Assembly (NCBI RefSeq): GCF_029525575.1
Contig: NZ_JAPDIA010000001.1
Location: 124,001 to 188,000, forward strand
Direction: 5' to 3'
Origin: Cohnella rhizosphaerae
GTDB taxonomy: Bacteria; Bacillota; Bacilli; Paenibacillales; Paenibacillaceae
DNA: 64,000 nt
This document shows positions 23,566 through 33,546 of the stretch, in pieces. The first letter of the stretch is position 1, and each line of letters begins with the position of its first letter. Below the pieces are notes generated by a model. The model saw only the letters and a program-made list of their open reading frames with translations, searched no databases and was not told the DNA's origin. A program made the translations under genes and the position numbers.

Positions 23566-24539
23566 GCCATCCCTCCGCTCTGTTTGCTCGACGGCTCCGC
23601 CGCCAGCTTGGCCGACACGATGCCCTGTGTCCAGGTGCGATAGTAACGGCCGTTTTTACCGTACGCGTTGTCGTACAGGACGTTCGGCTTGTCCATCAGA
23701 CAGGACAGGATATGGCCGTGAAGCCGGGACGTCTGCACGGTGCGGTACTGCGCGAACCGTTCGACCGCCTTGCTCACGAGCCGATCCGAATACTTGATCC
23801 AGAACTTCCCGACCGGCAGCTTGCCCTTGGAGATGCGCATCACCTTGCCGATCGCGCGAATCGACCGATGCTCCGTGCGGCTGTAGAGCGTCGACCAGTC
23901 GAGAACGTCGCCGGCGCCTTCGACGGGCAGTCCGTCCTGCCCTTCCGTTTTCTCGATATCCGTCCGCATGAAGCGGAGCAGCTCCCTCGCCGGCTGACCG
24001 CCGCCGCGGATCGGCCACAGCTGGTGCGCCATGTCGGGGGACAGATAGACGCCGCAGCGGTGGAACTTGTCCTTCGCCATATCCAGCGACAGCGTATCGC
24101 GCACGAACAGGTGCACGTCCTTGTGGCGGTTCAGGATGTCGGCGGTCCGGTCGAACTCCCGCACGTCCTTGTAGTGGATCGTCTGCGGCAGAATGACGAC
24201 CCGATTGTTCGGATAGCCGGCAACGACACGTTCGCGCAGCTTCTGGTGCACGGGGTACAGGTCGCCGAAGTTGCCGCCGCCCTGCAGCACGAGGATGTGA
24301 TCCTTCGGTACGCTCAGTCCGTCGGGGAAGTCGAACGCGCTGTATCTCGCACGCACCCGGATTCCGTTTTCCCTGAAGAAGGCCTCCGTCCCTTTCATGA
24401 TGAGCAGGTCCCCGCCGTTGGAATAAACGGGATAGTCGATATAATAGATGTTCGAGCCCGGCGGAATGACGTTCAGTATGAGCCTGAGCCGGTTTTTGAG
24501 CTCATCCATCGGGTGAGCCGATAAGGTCGCGATCTCCAT
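23562..24539 (-). CDS. Polysaccharide pyruvyl transferase family protein
   Basis: 325 aa from the ATG at 24539 (ribosome site AAGGAGA); an in-frame upstream extension to 24668 is proline/lysine-rich and unlikely. Typical features are YPVYSNGGDLLIMKGTEAFF, VLQGGGNFGDLYPVHQKLRE, VILPQTIHYKD, and a C-terminal TSRLHGHILSCLMDKPNVLYDNAYGKNGRYYRTW. The family transfers pyruvate from phosphoenolpyruvate as a ketal onto a sugar, adding negative charge to an exopolysaccharide. It is in the same run of overlapping genes as the glycosyltransferases. Confidence 0.85.
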   Translation of the reverse strand: MEIATLSAHPMDELKNRLRLILNVIPPGSNIYYIDYPVYSNGGDLLIMKGTEAFFRENGIRVRARYSAFDFPDGLSVPKDHILVLQGGGNFGDLYPVHQKLRERVVAGYPNNRVVILPQTIHYKDVREFDRTADILNRHKDVHLFVRDTLSLDMAKDKFHRCGVYLSPDMAHQLWPIRGGGQPARELLRFMRTDIEKTEGQDGLPVEGAGDVLDWSTLYSRTEHRSIRAIGKVMRISKGKLPVGKFWIKYSDRLVSKAVERFAQYRTVQTSRLHGHILSCLMDKPNVLYDNAYGKNGRYYRTWTQGIVSAKLAAEPSSKQSGGMA

Positions 24540-24688
24540 CCGTTTGTCTCCTTCGCGCTTGTCTCTTTCTTTTTTTGTTCCTATGAAATGCGTTCCCCGG
24601 TCAGGAACGGGAGCCTTCTTCTTCTTCGGCAGCTTAGGGGGCGCAGGAGCGGGAAGCAATAACGCCACCGCGTGCCGCTAATCCCCGG

Positions 24689-26053
24689 TCAGGACTGCGC
24701 CGCCCGCGTGAGCCGTCCCGCCAGGAAGCGCCAATCGTCCTTGTCGAACAGTACGCCCGATACCGGCGCCTTGAAGACGACCTTCATCGCCGCGACCGAG
24801 ATGACGATCCGGCTGAAGGCTCCGATCAGCATCGCCAGCGCGATGCCGTTCAGCCCGTACGCCGGGGCGAGCAAGAAGCACATGCCGACGGTCAGCGCCA
24901 GCGCGAACGCCTGTCTCGCGACGACGAGACCCGGCCGGCCCATCGCGTTAAAGGAAGAGGCGAGTATCCACGAGCCGCCGCCGACGACGCATTCCAGGGA
25001 CAGCAGGTAGAAGGCCGTGTCCGCCGCCAGAAACTGTTGGCCGTAGAGCAGACCGAGCAGCCAGCGGCCGACGATCATGCCCGGCACGAGCGCGGCGAGC
25101 ATGATCGGAAAGGATAGCCGGAACGCCCGGCTGACCTTGGCGACGACCTCCTCCTGCGACAGACCCGTCACCTTCGGGAAGACGACGCCCGAGATGGCCG
25201 TCTGGACGATGTTGAACACGCGGGACAGCGTGTACACGACCGTATAAAGCCCGAATTCCCTTGGCGCGAGCAGCGACAGGATGATCAGCTTGTCGCACTG
25301 CGTGTAGAGCGTGCCGAGCAGCTCGACGCCGTATACGCGCGTGCCGTAGCCGAACAGCGACTTGACCGGTCCGCGCTCGCCAGGCTTTTGGCCGGCCTCG
25401 GCCGCAGCGTCCTTTTTGCCGAACCAGCCGACCGCCAGCTCCCGCCTCAGCCGGTACAGCGCCCAGCAGACGACGCCCAGACTCGTGACGAGAAACATGA
25501 GCGCCGAGGAAAACTGGCTTAAGTAGCCCAACACCCACAACGCGAGCAGTCCGATCAGGTTGCTGAGCGGCACGTACAGCCGGATGCCGTTGTAAAGCCC
25601 GAAGTTCTCCATGCTCTGCGCAAGCGCCGACAGCAGGTTGACCGCGAGCAGCAGCGGCAGCGTCAGGACGGTGTACCATCTGGCGATGGCCACGATATGG
25701 TCGCCGTAATTGCCGAGCCAGGCCGGCATGCAAAACCAGGCCACCGTGCCCGCGACGACGCATATCGGCAGCTGGAACAGGAATCCGGCCCGGATAAACG
25801 CCGGTCCGTGCGCCGGATGCGTGCGCCGGTTAAAAATCAGCGATGTCGGCAGCCCGAAGCTGAGGACGCCGGCCAGCAAGGTCGACCAGAAGAGGATCGC
25901 CGAAAACTCGCCCTTGCCCGCGACGCCGAACATGCGCGCCGTCACGATCGAGGTGACGGTGCCGAGCAGCACGATGATCAGGTTGGCGGCGCTCGTCTTC
26001 ATGATCGCGGATAGCGCGCCTCCGCCGCTCCACAGGCGGCTTAGCCTGCTCAT
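24689..26053 (-). CDS. Wzx-type oligosaccharide flippase
   Basis: 454 aa with about 12-14 predicted membrane helices across its length, e.g. NLIIVLLGTVTSIVTARMFG near the N terminus and SLIFNRRTHPAHGPAFIRAGFLFQ after helix 3. Residues with the polysaccharide biosynthesis/MATE-like fold include GYGTRVYGVELLGTLYTQCDKLIILSLLAPREFGLYTVVYTLSRVF. It would move the undecaprenyl-linked repeat unit across the membrane for the Wzy-like polymerase encoded at 29217. The start overlaps the GT2 stop (ATGA). Frames that extend upstream of this ATG are GC-rich shadows of the GT2 gene. Confidence 0.88.
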   Translation of the reverse strand: MSRLSRLWSGGGALSAIMKTSAANLIIVLLGTVTSIVTARMFGVAGKGEFSAILFWSTLLAGVLSFGLPTSLIFNRRTHPAHGPAFIRAGFLFQLPICVVAGTVAWFCMPAWLGNYGDHIVAIARWYTVLTLPLLLAVNLLSALAQSMENFGLYNGIRLYVPLSNLIGLLALWVLGYLSQFSSALMFLVTSLGVVCWALYRLRRELAVGWFGKKDAAAEAGQKPGERGPVKSLFGYGTRVYGVELLGTLYTQCDKLIILSLLAPREFGLYTVVYTLSRVFNIVQTAISGVVFPKVTGLSQEEVVAKVSRAFRLSFPIMLAALVPGMIVGRWLLGLLYGQQFLAADTAFYLLSLECVVGGGSWILASSFNAMGRPGLVVARQAFALALTVGMCFLLAPAYGLNGIALAMLIGAFSRIVISVAAMKVVFKAPVSGVLFDKDDWRFLAGRLTRAAQS

Positions 26054-26934
26054 TCGTACGTGCCCAGCACGCCGCTGATCTGCCCGTTGTTGTAGGCGAT
26101 CCGGCTGACGTTGCGGAAGACGCGGCGCCGGTCGTACAGCACCGGCAGCGAGAGCAGCACGATGATCGGCAGCTTCACGATCGACCGCGCGAACACGCGC
26201 AGCTTGCGCTCGGAGCTGACCGCGCTGCTGACGCCTTGCCAGTAGATGCGCCTGAGCAGCCATTTGCGGCTGATGCGGCTGCGCGGAATCTTGTGCAGAA
26301 CCGAGGCGTGCGGCGTGTAGTAGACCGAGTATCTCGTGCGGATGCGGTCGATCAGTTCCCCTTCCTCGCTCGAGAGCAGGTTGCTCCCGACGCGCCCCAG
26401 GTCCTCGCGGAACAGCGCCGCCATATCGAGCGCCGATCGCCTGAACGCGACATTGGCGCCGAAGGGGATATGCGGCCGTTTCATCTCCACGATGTCTTCC
26501 GCATAATCGAGGATCGTGTAGAGCGTGCGATTCTCCGGCGCGAGCCAGGCGGGCGCCTCCCCTTCCCAGGCCGGATCGATCCGGCCGCCCACGACGCCGA
26601 TGCGCGGATCGCGCTCGAACAGGGCGACGATGCCGGCGATCCAATCCTCGGACGCGACCGCGTCGTCGTCCAGGAACAGCACGTATTCGCCCTGCGACTC
26701 GCGGATCGCCCGGTTGCGGGCGACGGAGAGACCGAGCCGCGCTTCATAGATATAGCGGACCGGGAAGCTGACCATCCGCTCGATTTCCGCTACGGTCTGC
26801 GCGGTGGAATCGGTCGAACCGTTGTCCACGACGATCGCCTCGAAGGCGTCGAACCGCTGCTTCAGCAGGCTGAGCAGCGCCTCCCGCAGATCCGCGGCCC
26901 GATTGTGCGTGCATATCGCTACCGTTGCTTTCAT
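26050..26934 (-). CDS. Glycosyltransferase family 2
   Basis: 294 aa. GT-A fold: ATVAICTHNRAADLREALLSL at the N terminus, IVVDNGSTDSTAQTV, ARNRAIRESQGEYVLFLDDDAVASEDWI with the DDD/DxD metal site, and VGGRIDPAWEGEAPAWL. The C terminus has a hydrophobic patch (SIVKLPIIVLLSLPVLY) suggesting membrane association. It adds one sugar to the growing lipid-linked unit. Donor and acceptor are unknown. It overlaps both neighbours by 4 bp. Confidence 0.88.
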   Translation of the reverse strand: MKATVAICTHNRAADLREALLSLLKQRFDAFEAIVVDNGSTDSTAQTVAEIERMVSFPVRYIYEARLGLSVARNRAIRESQGEYVLFLDDDAVASEDWIAGIVALFERDPRIGVVGGRIDPAWEGEAPAWLAPENRTLYTILDYAEDIVEMKRPHIPFGANVAFRRSALDMAALFREDLGRVGSNLLSSEEGELIDRIRTRYSVYYTPHASVLHKIPRSRISRKWLLRRIYWQGVSSAVSSERKLRVFARSIVKLPIIVLLSLPVLYDRRRVFRNVSRIAYNNGQISGVLGTYE

Positions 26935-27996
26935 GCGTTCACCTCTTGCGGTATCCGGCCGGCGTAGACGGCGAGCATCCGGTCCGCGATCCGGTCCCAG
27001 TCGAGCTCCCCGAGCTTGTCCGCGATCCGTCTCTCCGTCTTCGGCCGGTCCATGTTCATCACGTCTTGCAGCGCCTTGCGGAGCCCGTCCCGGTCGTCGG
27101 GATCGTACAGCACGCCGCAGCCGTCGGACACGTACTCGCCCAGCGAGCCGAGCCGCGGCGCGACGACCGGCTTGCCGAAGGTCAGCGCCAGAATGGCGCT
27201 CCCGCTCGTCGTGATCTGCCGGTAAGGCAGCACGACCGCGTCGGCCGCGAGCAGGTAGTCGGCCAGATCTGCGTCGTCCACGAACGACGAGTGGAGCTTG
27301 ATCGCGCCCGCTTCGTCGCCGGCCTTGTCCGCGCCGATAAAGCCAAGATCGTAGCCCGTATCCGCCTGTCCCGCGATCAGCAGCGCTGCGTTCGCGGCGT
27401 TCGCGGGCTCGAGCGACCGGTAAGCCGACACGAGCTGTTCGACGCCTTTGTAACGGTTGATCCGGCCGACGAAAAGGTACAGGAACCGTTCCTTCGGGAT
27501 GCCGAACCTGGCGCGGATATCGAGGCCGCGGCTCGGGTAGGCGTCATCGTAGTGGCCGTGCGGCGTCACGACGATCTTGTCTTCCGGGACGCCGAATACT
27601 TCGGCGGCCTCGCGCTTCGACGATTCGCTGAGGACGAACGCGGCGTCGCACAGGCTCAGCAGCCGCTTGCGGACGAAGAAGTCCCAGCGCGAACGGCCTT
27701 TGTGCGGCCAGATGTTGTGAATCGTCCAGAACAGCCGCACCCCGAGGAACTTGTACCAGTAGAGCAGCGATATAAAAAAAGATCGACTTCGCGACGGTCA
27801 GCGGGAAACTGGAAGCCTGGTACGTATAGCTCGGCCAGTGAATATGAACGATATCGCCACGGCGCGGCTTGAACTGCGAGCCCTTCGCATAATGCTCGAC
27901 GCGAAGGCCCCGCCGCTCGAGCGACCTGGCGAGCAGGTCGGTGTACTTGTTGTGCGGATTCGTCTTGGGCCACATGTAGACGGTCGGCTCGCTCAT
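26931..27996 (-). CDS. Glycosyltransferase family 4, one frameshift
   Basis: Joining two frames by reading A7 at 27774-27780 as A6 gives 354 aa: MSEPTVYMWPKTNPHNKYTD.. through ..AKSIFFISLLYWYKFLGVRL to FWTIHNIWPHKG... The C-terminal GT-B domain contains FVGRINRYKGVEQLVSAYRSL, YLLAADAVVLPYRQITTSGSAILALTFGKPVVAPRLGSL, the usual nucleotide-sugar site with a conserved Ser/Gly-rich loop. It is directly coupled to the gene upstream and overlaps the GT2 gene. Donor unknown. Confidence 0.85.
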
Positions 27997-29220
27997 CTAA
28001 TGCACCTGCCCGACGGCGGTTCTAACCGCGGAATATTCGCCGCCGGCCAGCGTCTGGTCGTACAAGTCCAGATGCCGGTCGAGCAGCGCGGCTTGGGTGA
28101 AGCCGCGGCAGTGCTTGAGGCAGGCCGCCTGGATGCGCCGCTTGTCGGCGGCCGGCAGCGAGTGGAACGACAGAATCTTGGCCCGGATGGCCGCGGCGCT
28201 GCCCGGCGGGAACAGAAACTCCTCGGGATCGTACACCGCGTCCGGGATGCCGCCGACGTCGGTGGCGTACACCGGCGTGCCGACCTGGTACGACTCGATG
28301 ATGACCCGGCCGAACGGCTCTTCCCATACCGAAGGCACGAAGTTGACGTCGGCCTCGCCCATCATGCGGCGCGCCTCGGCCGGCTTCACCTTGCCGGGAA
28401 ATACGAAGCGCGCGTCCTCGCGGCAGCCGTCGGCGAGCTTCGCCCGCAGACTGCCTTCGCCGCAGATGACGATACGCTCGACGACGTCGGTCGGCAGCGA
28501 CATCGCCGCCTCGACGAGCTCCCGCACGCCTTTCTCCGGCTCGATTCGTCCGAAGTAGCCGATGCGAAGCGGCCGCCTGTCGAACTCCTTGTCGCTGGCG
28601 GCGATGCCGCCCTCCACCGCGTTCGGGATGACCTTGCGCGCGGCGGCCGGGAACAGCCCCGCATCCGTATGGCGCTTCAGAATGTGCGACGAAATGCCGA
28701 CCACCGCCGACACATGCCGGCTGTAGCCGCTTGTCGTCATCGCGTACAGCCGGGCCAGCAGCGGATTTTTGATCGGCGAGCTGATTGGCGACAGCAGCGA
28801 ATAGTCCCGCAGGGTATGCACGATCGGCACGTCCAGGCCGGCCGCGGCCGTCCAGATGCCCGCGCCGAAGCCGGACAGGTTCTGCGTGTGGATCAGATCC
28901 GGCTTGATCGCGGCCAGCCGCTCCCGCACCGCTTCGTTCATTCGCGGATTGTACAGGTCGGTCAGCCTGCGTGCGGTCCGCATCAGCACGCCGCGCCGTT
29001 TGGCGTCGCCGATCCAGTACAGGCTGCCGTGCGGCATCCGGTGCACGGTGACGCCGTTGATCCGTTCCTCGCGGATGCCTTCGGCTCGGCCGTGTCCGCC
29101 GAGCGTCAGCACGTGAACGTCGGCGACGGACGCGAGCGTCTCCGCCAGAATCTGCGTCGATATCTCGGCCCCTCCGATGATGTGGGGCGTGTACAAGCTG
29201 TTGACGATTACGATTTTCAT
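27997..29220 (-). CDS. Glycosyltransferase family 4
   Basis: 407 aa. The N-terminal acceptor domain starts MKIVIVNSLYTPHIIGGAEISTQILAE, the glycine-rich GGAE motif of GT4 enzymes. The donor domain has IGYFGRIEPEKGVRELVEA, VICGEGSLRAKL, ADVNFVPSVWEEPFGRVIIESYQVGTPVYATDVGGIPD, which includes the E-x7-E motif (EEPFGRVIIE). It starts within 4 bp of the polymerase stop, so the genes are coupled. It likely adds a hexose or a uronic acid. Confidence 0.9.
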   Translation of the reverse strand: MKIVIVNSLYTPHIIGGAEISTQILAETLASVADVHVLTLGGHGRAEGIREERINGVTVHRMPHGSLYWIGDAKRRGVLMRTARRLTDLYNPRMNEAVRERLAAIKPDLIHTQNLSGFGAGIWTAAAGLDVPIVHTLRDYSLLSPISSPIKNPLLARLYAMTTSGYSRHVSAVVGISSHILKRHTDAGLFPAAARKVIPNAVEGGIAASDKEFDRRPLRIGYFGRIEPEKGVRELVEAAMSLPTDVVERIVICGEGSLRAKLADGCREDARFVFPGKVKPAEARRMMGEADVNFVPSVWEEPFGRVIIESYQVGTPVYATDVGGIPDAVYDPEEFLFPPGSAAAIRAKILSFHSLPAADKRRIQAACLKHCRGFTQAALLDRHLDLYDQTLAGGEYSAVRTAVGQVH

Positions 29221-30548
29221 GCGGTACGTCTCAACTCCCTATCGTTCTGCGTATCCCATTCTGCCGCCCGGGCGTCCGGCCGTCCTTCAAAGAATCCGCC
29301 CCGGATCCATCCGATCAGCAGCCAGAAGTTCACGAAGGAGTAGGAATCGAAATTCATGACGAGCGACACGCACAGCGCGAACGCGAACTGGGCGAACGGA
29401 TGGCGGCGCGAGCTGCGCAGCGCGGCCGACATGAAGCCGAGGAACAGCAGCGCGCCGATCAGGCCTTCCTCCGCGAACAGCTTGGACCACAAATTGCGCG
29501 AGGTGGCCATCTCCGGATGTTCGTTCACCAGGTTCGCGACCTCGGTGAACTTCATGCCGTAGTCGAAGTGCCCGCGCAGCAACTCCGCGAACTCGCGGTA
29601 GTAAAATCCGCCGCCGACGCCGAAGATCGGATGATGCCAAAACTCCATGAAGCCGATCGCCGGGAAAATGACGCGGATAAAGAAGGAATTGTCCGCCCGC
29701 AGCAGATGCGGAAAATTGAATTGGAACCGATCCGTGAAGTAGCCGCTCACCTTCAGCGTCTCGAGCAGGAACGGCACGCCGACGACGATGACGAGTCCGA
29801 TCGCGCCGAGCGCGAGCAGCATGCGGCCGCGATACTTGTTCGCGATAAATACGTACACCAGCAGCGCGATCAGCAGCACGCTGTAAGCGTAGGCCGAAAA
29901 CGACAGGACCAGCAGCACGGCGCAGCCGATCAACGGCACGATCGTGATTTTCCGGTAGCCCTCCTTGTACAGGTAGAGCAGCAGCAATCCGCCGGTCAGC
30001 AGATGGATGCCGCCCCAGGACGGCTCGCCGGACAGCAGTTGTATCCGGCCCTTGTACACCTTCTCGGAAAACAGGCCGGTCAATACGCCTGAAAAACCGC
30101 TGCGGATCAAGTAGGCGTCCGCAAGCTGCAGCAGCCCGGCCGCGAGCGGCGGCACGAAGCCGACGAGCAGGTATACGGCGATCTGCTTGCGCAGCGCGGG
30201 ATCGTTCTTCGCCTGCTCGGCGATATACAGGGACACCCGGTACATCGAGATGCCGAACAGCAGGGTGATCGCGTGCTTGAAGCTCGCGCCTGTCACGCCG
30301 GCCGACGCGAGCAGCGAATGCCCGACGCTGTACGCGGCGAAAAGCAACAGCGGTACGTCCCCGCGGCGGAACTTGAAGTCGGTGAACAGCAGCAGCAGCG
30401 AGGCGGCGAACATCGGAAACATCGCCAGCGGGCGATAGACCGAGAAGGCGAAGTATGGCAAGCTGTCATACGTGATGACCGCCAGCGAGAACAAAAACAG
30501 CGCGACGACCGAAGCGCGGACGAGATCGACCGGCTCGTCGCGCCCTTG
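29217..30548 (-). CDS. O-antigen ligase/Wzy-type polymerase (start uncertain)
   Basis: About 440 aa with around ten membrane helices (ASVVALFLFSLAVITY, FAASLLLLFTDF, ITIVPLIGCAVLLVLSFSAYAYSVLLIALLVYVF, MLLALGAIGLVIVVGVPFLL) and a large outside loop containing FGVGGGFYYREFAELLRGH..NEHPEMATSRNLWSKLFAEEGLIG. This loop with an H/E-rich N-x-W pattern is typical of O-antigen ligase-like polymerases. The open frame continues upstream through the preceding glycosyltransferase gene, and there is no ATG or GTG between that gene's stop (30551) and the first helix. A TTG at 30494, or an unnoticed indel, may set the true start. Confidence 0.75.
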   Translation of the reverse strand, partial: QGRDEPVDLVRASVVALFLFSLAVITYDSLPYFAFSVYRPLAMFPMFAASLLLLFTDFKFRRGDVPLLLFAAYSVGHSLLASAGVTGASFKHAITLLFGISMYRVSLYIAEQAKNDPALRKQIAVYLLVGFVPPLAAGLLQLADAYLIRSGFSGVLTGLFSEKVYKGRIQLLSGEPSWGGIHLLTGGLLLLYLYKEGYRKITIVPLIGCAVLLVLSFSAYAYSVLLIALLVYVFIANKYRGRMLLALGAIGLVIVVGVPFLLETLKVSGYFTDRFQFNFPHLLRADNSFFIRVIFPAIGFMEFWHHPIFGVGGGFYYREFAELLRGHFDYGMKFTEVANLVNEHPEMATSRNLWSKLFAEEGLIGALLFLGFMSAALRSSRRHPFAQFAFALCVSLVMNFDSYSFVNFWLLIGWIRGGFFEGRPDARAAEWDTQNDRELRRTA

Positions 30549-30550
30549 CG

Positions 30551-31810
30551 CTAGGATAGGATCAGCTCCATGTTTTTGCGGGTCGCCGAACCGCTGAAGC
30601 GGCGGCTCACGTACCGGATCGAATTGCCCGATATGCTGTCGTTGATCTCGCTGTCGCCCATCAGCAGCAGTACGCTGCGCACCATCTCGTCTTCCGATTC
30701 GCATACGAACAGGTCCTCGCCGTTGTTCGCGTCCAAGCCTTCGCTGCCGATCGCGTTGGTCACGACCGGTACGCCCCAGGACATCGCTTCGAGGATCTTC
30801 GTCTTGATCCCGGTGCCGAACAGGAGCGGCGCGATCATGAGCGCGGAGTCGCTGACGATCCGCTTGACGTCGTCGACCTCGCCGGTCACGATGACGCCCG
30901 GATGTTCGCGCTGCAGGCGCAGCACCTCGGCCGTCGGATTTTTGCCGACGATGTAGAACACCGCCGCCGGATTGCTCTGCTTGATTCGGGACCATACGCG
31001 CTCGCAGAAATATACGGCCGCCGAGCTGTTGTGGGGAATGTCCATTTTGCCGACGAACACGACCTTATTCTTGTCATAGAGCCGGGCGCCTTTCGCCTGC
31101 ATCCGAAAGTCGGGCTCGACCTTCATCGGGACGCCGTGACAGGATTCGTGACGCGTCGTTTTCCTGAAGTTTTGCGCTTCGGCCGGAGAGGTGAAGATCA
31201 GATGGTCGAAACGCGGGGCCACTTGCTTTTCGTACTTGCCCAGCATCTTGCTCTCGAAGGCGATGAGCCATTTCTGAACGAACTTCAGGTCCGCGAACTT
31301 CTTGAGGCCGCTCGGCAGCTTGTCCGAAAAACCGCCGAGCACGGACGGGATGTACTGGAACCAGTCGAGCTGGCGGCGGTAACGCAGCGACAGCAGGTCG
31401 TCGTAGCTCAGCACCTTGCGGCCCTTGCCGGGCGCCAGGTATTCGGCTACCCGCACCATGTCGTAGAGCACGAAGTCCGGCTCCTCCTCGCGGACGAATT
31501 CCCGGATCTTGCGGTGCGTCTTGCGGCTGTAGTACACCGATACCTGAAGCGGCCACTTGCGGCGGATCAGCGAATGGACGACGATGTTGTAGAGCTTTTC
31601 AAGCTTGCCCGGCGCCTCAAGCGTCGCCAGCCTGCCGATTTCGGGCGGTCGCTGGGACAAATATTTCGGATCGTCCACGAACGACAGATTGACGATTTCG
31701 CTGTCGGGGTAGATTTCTTTCATATGCCGAACGTATTGCAGCAGCATGTTTTTGCGGCCGTCCGTGCCGGGAAAAGGCAGCCGATTCGTAATAAACAAAA
31801 TCTTGTTCAT
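30551..31810 (-). CDS. Glycosyltransferase (GT4-like, GT-B fold)
   Basis: 419 aa, MNKILFITNRLPFPGTDGRKNML at the N terminus, the form seen in sugar transferases related to the TIGR03087/stp1 group. The donor domain includes KVVFVGKMDIPHNSSAAVYFCERVW, VFYIVGKNPTAEVL, VTGEVDDVKRIVSDSALMIAPLLFGTGIKTKILEAMSWGVPVVTNAIGSEGL, with the conserved G-x-GIKTKILEA-M loop. It is placed between the initiating sugar transferase and the polymerase, so it probably adds the second sugar of the repeat. Confidence 0.88.
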   Translation of the reverse strand: MNKILFITNRLPFPGTDGRKNMLLQYVRHMKEIYPDSEIVNLSFVDDPKYLSQRPPEIGRLATLEAPGKLEKLYNIVVHSLIRRKWPLQVSVYYSRKTHRKIREFVREEEPDFVLYDMVRVAEYLAPGKGRKVLSYDDLLSLRYRRQLDWFQYIPSVLGGFSDKLPSGLKKFADLKFVQKWLIAFESKMLGKYEKQVAPRFDHLIFTSPAEAQNFRKTTRHESCHGVPMKVEPDFRMQAKGARLYDKNKVVFVGKMDIPHNSSAAVYFCERVWSRIKQSNPAAVFYIVGKNPTAEVLRLQREHPGVIVTGEVDDVKRIVSDSALMIAPLLFGTGIKTKILEAMSWGVPVVTNAIGSEGLDANNGEDLFVCESEDEMVRSVLLLMGDSEINDSISGNSIRYVSRRFSGSATRKNMELILS

Positions 31811-31822
31811 CTGTCGCCACCC

Positions 31823-32516
31823 TTAAAAAGCGTCTTTGGCCCCAAGCAGCAGCTTGAAGGTCCGAAAAATGATCTTCAGATCCCCCCCGAATGCTCCGTT
31901 TGCGAATGTATTCCAGATCCAGCTCCACCATCTGCTCGAAGCTGAGATTGCTGCGTCCGGTCACTTGCCACAGTCCCGTGCAGCCTCCGCTTACGGAGAG
32001 CCGAAGCTTGTCGTAGTCCGAGTATTCCTCCACCTCTCTTTGCAGCGGCGGCCGCGGGCCGACGAGCGACATCTCGCCCTTGAGCACGTTCACGAGCTGC
32101 GGGAGCTCGTCGATGCTCGTCTTGCGGATGAACCGCCCGATCCGCGTGATGCGCGGGTCGTCCTTCAGCTTGAACATCGCGCCTTTGATCTCGTTCTTCT
32201 CCAGGAGCGCCGCGAGCTTCTGCTCGGCGTCCGGCACCATCGAGCGGAACTTGTACATCTTGAATTTACGGCCGTTTTTGCCGATGCGCGTCTGTTGGAA
32301 AAAAATCGGCGCCTTCGGGCTTTCCAGCTTGATGAGCGTCGCCGTCACCGCGAAGATCGGACTGAACAGCGCCAGCGCGAACAGCGAGCCCGCGACGTCC
32401 ATGCCGCGCTTGACCGACGTGTACATCGCCAGCTTGCCGTCGTTCTGCGCCGCGATCCGCTTGCGTTCGAAGTCCGTCAGGCGGGCGACCAGCTCCATAT
32501 CATACCGCAGAGCCAT
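31823..32516 (-). CDS. Undecaprenyl-phosphate sugar phosphotransferase (initiating enzyme), one frameshift
   Basis: 230 aa after reading C7 at 31882-31888 as C6, which restores ..[25 protein letters not shown] and a stop at 31823. It has a single N-terminal membrane segment ([22 protein letters not shown]), then the bacterial sugar transferase domain: [70 protein letters not shown]. It transfers a sugar-1-phosphate onto undecaprenyl phosphate, the first step of repeat-unit assembly. It is the short WbaP/WcaJ C-terminal type with a soluble cap missing. Its start overlaps the end of galU. Confidence 0.9.
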
Positions 32517-33399
32517 GGCTATCCCCCACTTTCTCGCGCAAGATCAGCGCCTCGAGTCCGTCCATCAGGCGGTACCTGAGTTCCTCGTCGCGGAGCGCGA
32601 AGTCGATCGTCGTCATGATGAAGCCGAGCTTCTCGCCGACGTCATAGCGCATGCCCTCGAAGTCGTAAGCGTGAACGCCTTGCGCCTCGTTCAGCCGCTG
32701 GATCGCGTCCGTCAGTTGAATCTCTCCGCCCGCGCCGACTTCGTGCTTGCCCAGGAATTCGAAAATCTCCGGCGATAGCACATAGCGGCCCATGATCGCC
32801 AGATTGGACGGCGCATGCCCGAGCGGCGGCTTCTCTACGAAACGCCGCACCTGGTACAGACGTCCGCGCCGTTCGATCGGATCGAGGATGCCGTACCGGT
32901 TCGTCTGGTCGGTGCCGACCGCCTGCACGCCGATGACCGACTTGCCGGTCTGCTCGTACTGCTCGATCAGCTGCCGCGTGCACGGCGTGTCCGACTGCAC
33001 GATGTCGTCGCCCAGCAGCACCGCGAACGGTTCGTTGCCGATGAAGTTGCGGGCGCACCAGACGGCATGGCCGAGTCCTTTGGCTTCCTTCTGACGGATG
33101 TAGTGGATCTCGACGTTGGACGATTTGCGAACCTTGCTCAAAATATCGAGCTTGCCCTTTTCCGCCAGCGTGTGTTCCAGCTCGAAGGCGATGTCGAAGT
33201 GATCCTCGATCGCCCTTTTTCCTTTGCCGGTCACGACGATAATGTCTTCGATTCCGGATTCGATCGCTTCTTCTACGATGTACTGTATGGTCGGCTTGTC
33301 GACGATCGGCAGCATTTCCTTGGGCATCGCCTTGGTGGCAGGCAGGAAGCGCGTGCCGAGGCCTGCCGCAGGAATAATCGCTTTTCTCACTTTTTTCAT
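32500..33399 (-). CDS. galU: UTP-glucose-1-phosphate uridylyltransferase
   Basis: 299 aa, of typical length. Diagnostic motifs: [115 protein letters not shown] and YDVGEKLGF. It makes UDP-glucose, which feeds Ugd and the glycosyltransferases. It is the first gene of the main polysaccharide operon, with a repeat-rich 636-bp stretch upstream. Confidence 0.95.
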   Translation of the reverse strand: MKKVRKAIIPAAGLGTRFLPATKAMPKEMLPIVDKPTIQYIVEEAIESGIEDIIVVTGKGKRAIEDHFDIAFELEHTLAEKGKLDILSKVRKSSNVEIHYIRQKEAKGLGHAVWCARNFIGNEPFAVLLGDDIVQSDTPCTRQLIEQYEQTGKSVIGVQAVGTDQTNRYGILDPIERRGRLYQVRRFVEKPPLGHAPSNLAIMGRYVLSPEIFEFLGKHEVGAGGEIQLTDAIQRLNEAQGVHAYDFEGMRYDVGEKLGFIMTTIDFALRDEELRYRLMDGLEALILREKVGDSHGSAV

Positions 33400-33475
33400 A
33401 CGCTCTCACCCCATCCGTATTTCTCTTTAGACTTGCCGATGTATCATGCTTGCGGAATTTGCGGCGCCCATGCGT

Positions 33476-33539
33476 TTGCGACACTAGCGACGATTGCGAC
33501 ACCAGCGACGCTTGCGACACTAGCGACGATTGCGACACC
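33476..33539. repeat. 18-bp direct tandem repeat, 3.5 copies
   Basis: The unit TTGCGACACTAGCGACGA occurs at 33476, 33494 (two changes) and 33512 (exact), followed by a partial copy TTGCGACACC. It lies about 75 bp upstream of the galU start, so a change in copy number could alter promoter spacing. Confidence 0.85.
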
Positions 33540-33546
33540 TTTTCGG

